14,241 bases of DNA. Source: Candidatus Poribacteria bacterium. GTDB lineage: Bacteria; Poribacteria; WGA-4E; UBA9662. The notes beneath the pieces are model-generated. The model did not search any database and was not told where the DNA came from. It saw only the letters and a list, made by a program, of their open reading frames with translations. Numbering within the stretch: the stretch's first letter is position 1; each line of letters begins with the position of its first letter. The stretch is taken from the NCBI GenBank assembly GCA_002699335.1, contig PACG01000131.1:24306-38546 (forward strand), written 5' to 3'. The position numbers were made by a program, and so were the translations under genes. Below, piece after piece: positions 13,266 through 14,241 of this stretch.

Positions 13266-14241
13266 ATGTCTCTTCGCTACCAGGGCGCTCTTCAAACTGT
13301 CGTTGTTGCGACGTTAATTTCACTAGGACTATTTGTTCTGGTGAAACGACCTCGTCACCGTCCAGCTCAACTGTTGACCTTGATGTGTCTATTGACTACC
13401 GGCTGGATTTTGCTCGACATCGGAACCACAATGGGTGAGCAAGCCGAAAACCTGGGCCAGGCTCTGGTTTTTCGCAATACAAGCAAACTGTTTACGTCCC
13501 ATCTTATCGCAACCTTTGTCTGCTTCGCCTGGTTTTTCCCCGCACGACATCCTTCTTTACACTGGTGGAAAGTTGTGCTAATGTTCGCAGTTTCTCTGAC
13601 GTTTTCAGCGCTGGCTTTTACAAGCTGGGACGTTCGCTCAACAGAGCTATCGGGAGGGCATCTCCGAATTGAATACGGTTGGATTCACTACACATATTCA
13701 GGATATGTGATCCTGTCCGGCCTGTACGCAGTGGCCATCTTGCTGCAACGGCTGTGGTCATCAGAGTCGAAAACTATTCGCTTGCAACTTAAATACATCA
13801 TTATCGGCCTAGGGATCACCTTTGTGCTCGCCACCATTTTTAGCGTGATCTTGCCAACCTTTTTTCACTCTTACGACTATTTTTTTGTTGGTACATTGGC
13901 ACCGCTAACCGGGTTTGGGGGTATGGCTTACGCTATTATCAGACATCGTGCTATGGGTATCCGAACGGCAATTCACTACACCTTGTCTTGGCTTTTAGTC
14001 ACCTCCTTAATTCTAATTCCGATTTATCTGCTAATTTTTCTAACTCGCAGTTGGCTAAGTCAGTTGGGGCATCTTCATTTATCACTCTCTGTCACCACTC
14101 TCTTTTTTCCCCTTTTCTTTTATGTCCGGCGTGTACAACCATTGATCGACAGGCTATTTCACCAGGACTATCACCGTACGCAGGTTGGAATTGAAGCTTT
14201 AATAGCCAGTGCAGGTTCGCTTCAAAGCTTGCCACAGTTGG
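13266..14241 (+). CDS. Membrane sensor protein, HisKA-7TM type, probable histidine kinase (3' partial)
   Basis: A continuous frame of 325 codons runs from the ATG at 13266 off the window end without a stop. About nine hydrophobic segments are visible (residues roughly 8-26, 36-52, 78-92, 102-119, 146-160, 176-197, 205-224, 238-259 and 271-287). The region FSVILPTFF (192-200) to GTLAPLTGFGGMAYAIIRHR (209-228) matches the last helices of the 7TM sensor region of histidine kinases. After the final helix comes VQPLIDRLFHQDYHRTQVG (290-308), the juxtamembrane helix usually followed by a GAF or PAS domain and the kinase core. Those domains lie beyond the window, so kinase activity is inferred; a cyclase or phosphatase output remains possible. 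TATAAG at 13243-13248 could be a -10, but no -35 or ribosome site is convincing. It starts 64 bp after the comEA remnant. Confidence 0.75.
   Translation, partial: MSLRYQGALQTVVVATLISLGLFVLVKRPRHRPAQLLTLMCLLTTGWILLDIGTTMGEQAENLGQALVFRNTSKLFTSHLIATFVCFAWFFPARHPSLHWWKVVLMFAVSLTFSALAFTSWDVRSTELSGGHLRIEYGWIHYTYSGYVILSGLYAVAILLQRLWSSESKTIRLQLKYIIIGLGITFVLATIFSVILPTFFHSYDYFFVGTLAPLTGFGGMAYAIIRHRAMGIRTAIHYTLSWLLVTSLILIPIYLLIFLTRSWLSQLGHLHLSLSVTTLFFPLFFYVRRVQPLIDRLFHQDYHRTQVGIEALIASAGSLQSLPQL

Overview
The window looks like chromosomal DNA from an uncultured Gram-negative-type bacterium of moderate GC. The signs are several lipoprotein signal peptides with lipobox cysteines, a FlgD-Ig-type C-terminal tail on a surface or secreted protein, PKD/Ig-like and HEAT/PDZ lipoproteins, and a 7TM-type sensor kinase. 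This mix is common in candidate phyla such as Poribacteria or Latescibacterota, but the phylum is an inference and cannot be fixed from the sequence alone.

Layout. (1) Bases 1-210 hold the 3' end of a protein with a FlgD-like Ig tail. It converges with (2) an ABC exporter half-transporter on the minus strand (236-2590), which carries an unusual N-terminal PH-like domain and a four-cysteine zinc ribbon. (3) A 156-bp divergent region (2591-2746) holds a Fur-box-like dyad over a probable extended -10 for the exporter, and a perfect TTGACA-N17-TATAAT promoter for the Ski2/Mtr4-type helicase (2747-5134). That promoter sits so close to the ATG that the mRNA should be leaderless or nearly so. (4) 5268-8199 is a tight three-gene unit: a GNAT-fold protein, a HEAT/TPR lipoprotein and a double-PDZ/HEAT lipoprotein, followed by a weak terminator. 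(5) 8322-9608 encodes a divergent uronate-isomerase-family (UxaC-like) protein. (6) 9778-12378 is an RNase PH gene and a RdgB/HAM1 pyrophosphatase gene overlapping by 26 bp, then a PKD lipoprotein with a duplicated C-terminal module. (7) 12562-13201 is a comEA-like DNA-uptake gene broken into five reading-frame segments by four single-base indels. Its membrane anchor, SLBB domain and helix-hairpin-helix domain are all still recognisable. A hairpin-rich leader lies upstream. (8) From 13266 to the window end runs the membrane sensor domain of a histidine-kinase-type protein.

How the genes fit together. Two housekeeping themes are clear: RNA and nucleotide quality control (helicase, RNase PH, RdgB) and envelope lipoproteins (HEAT/PDZ and PKD types). 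No phage, IS element, CRISPR array, tRNA or rRNA was recognised. The items most worth a second look are the decayed comEA, the leaderless consensus promoter, the Fur-like control of the zinc-ribbon exporter, the GNAT/HEAT/PDZ lipoprotein unit, and the duplicated module in the PKD lipoprotein.
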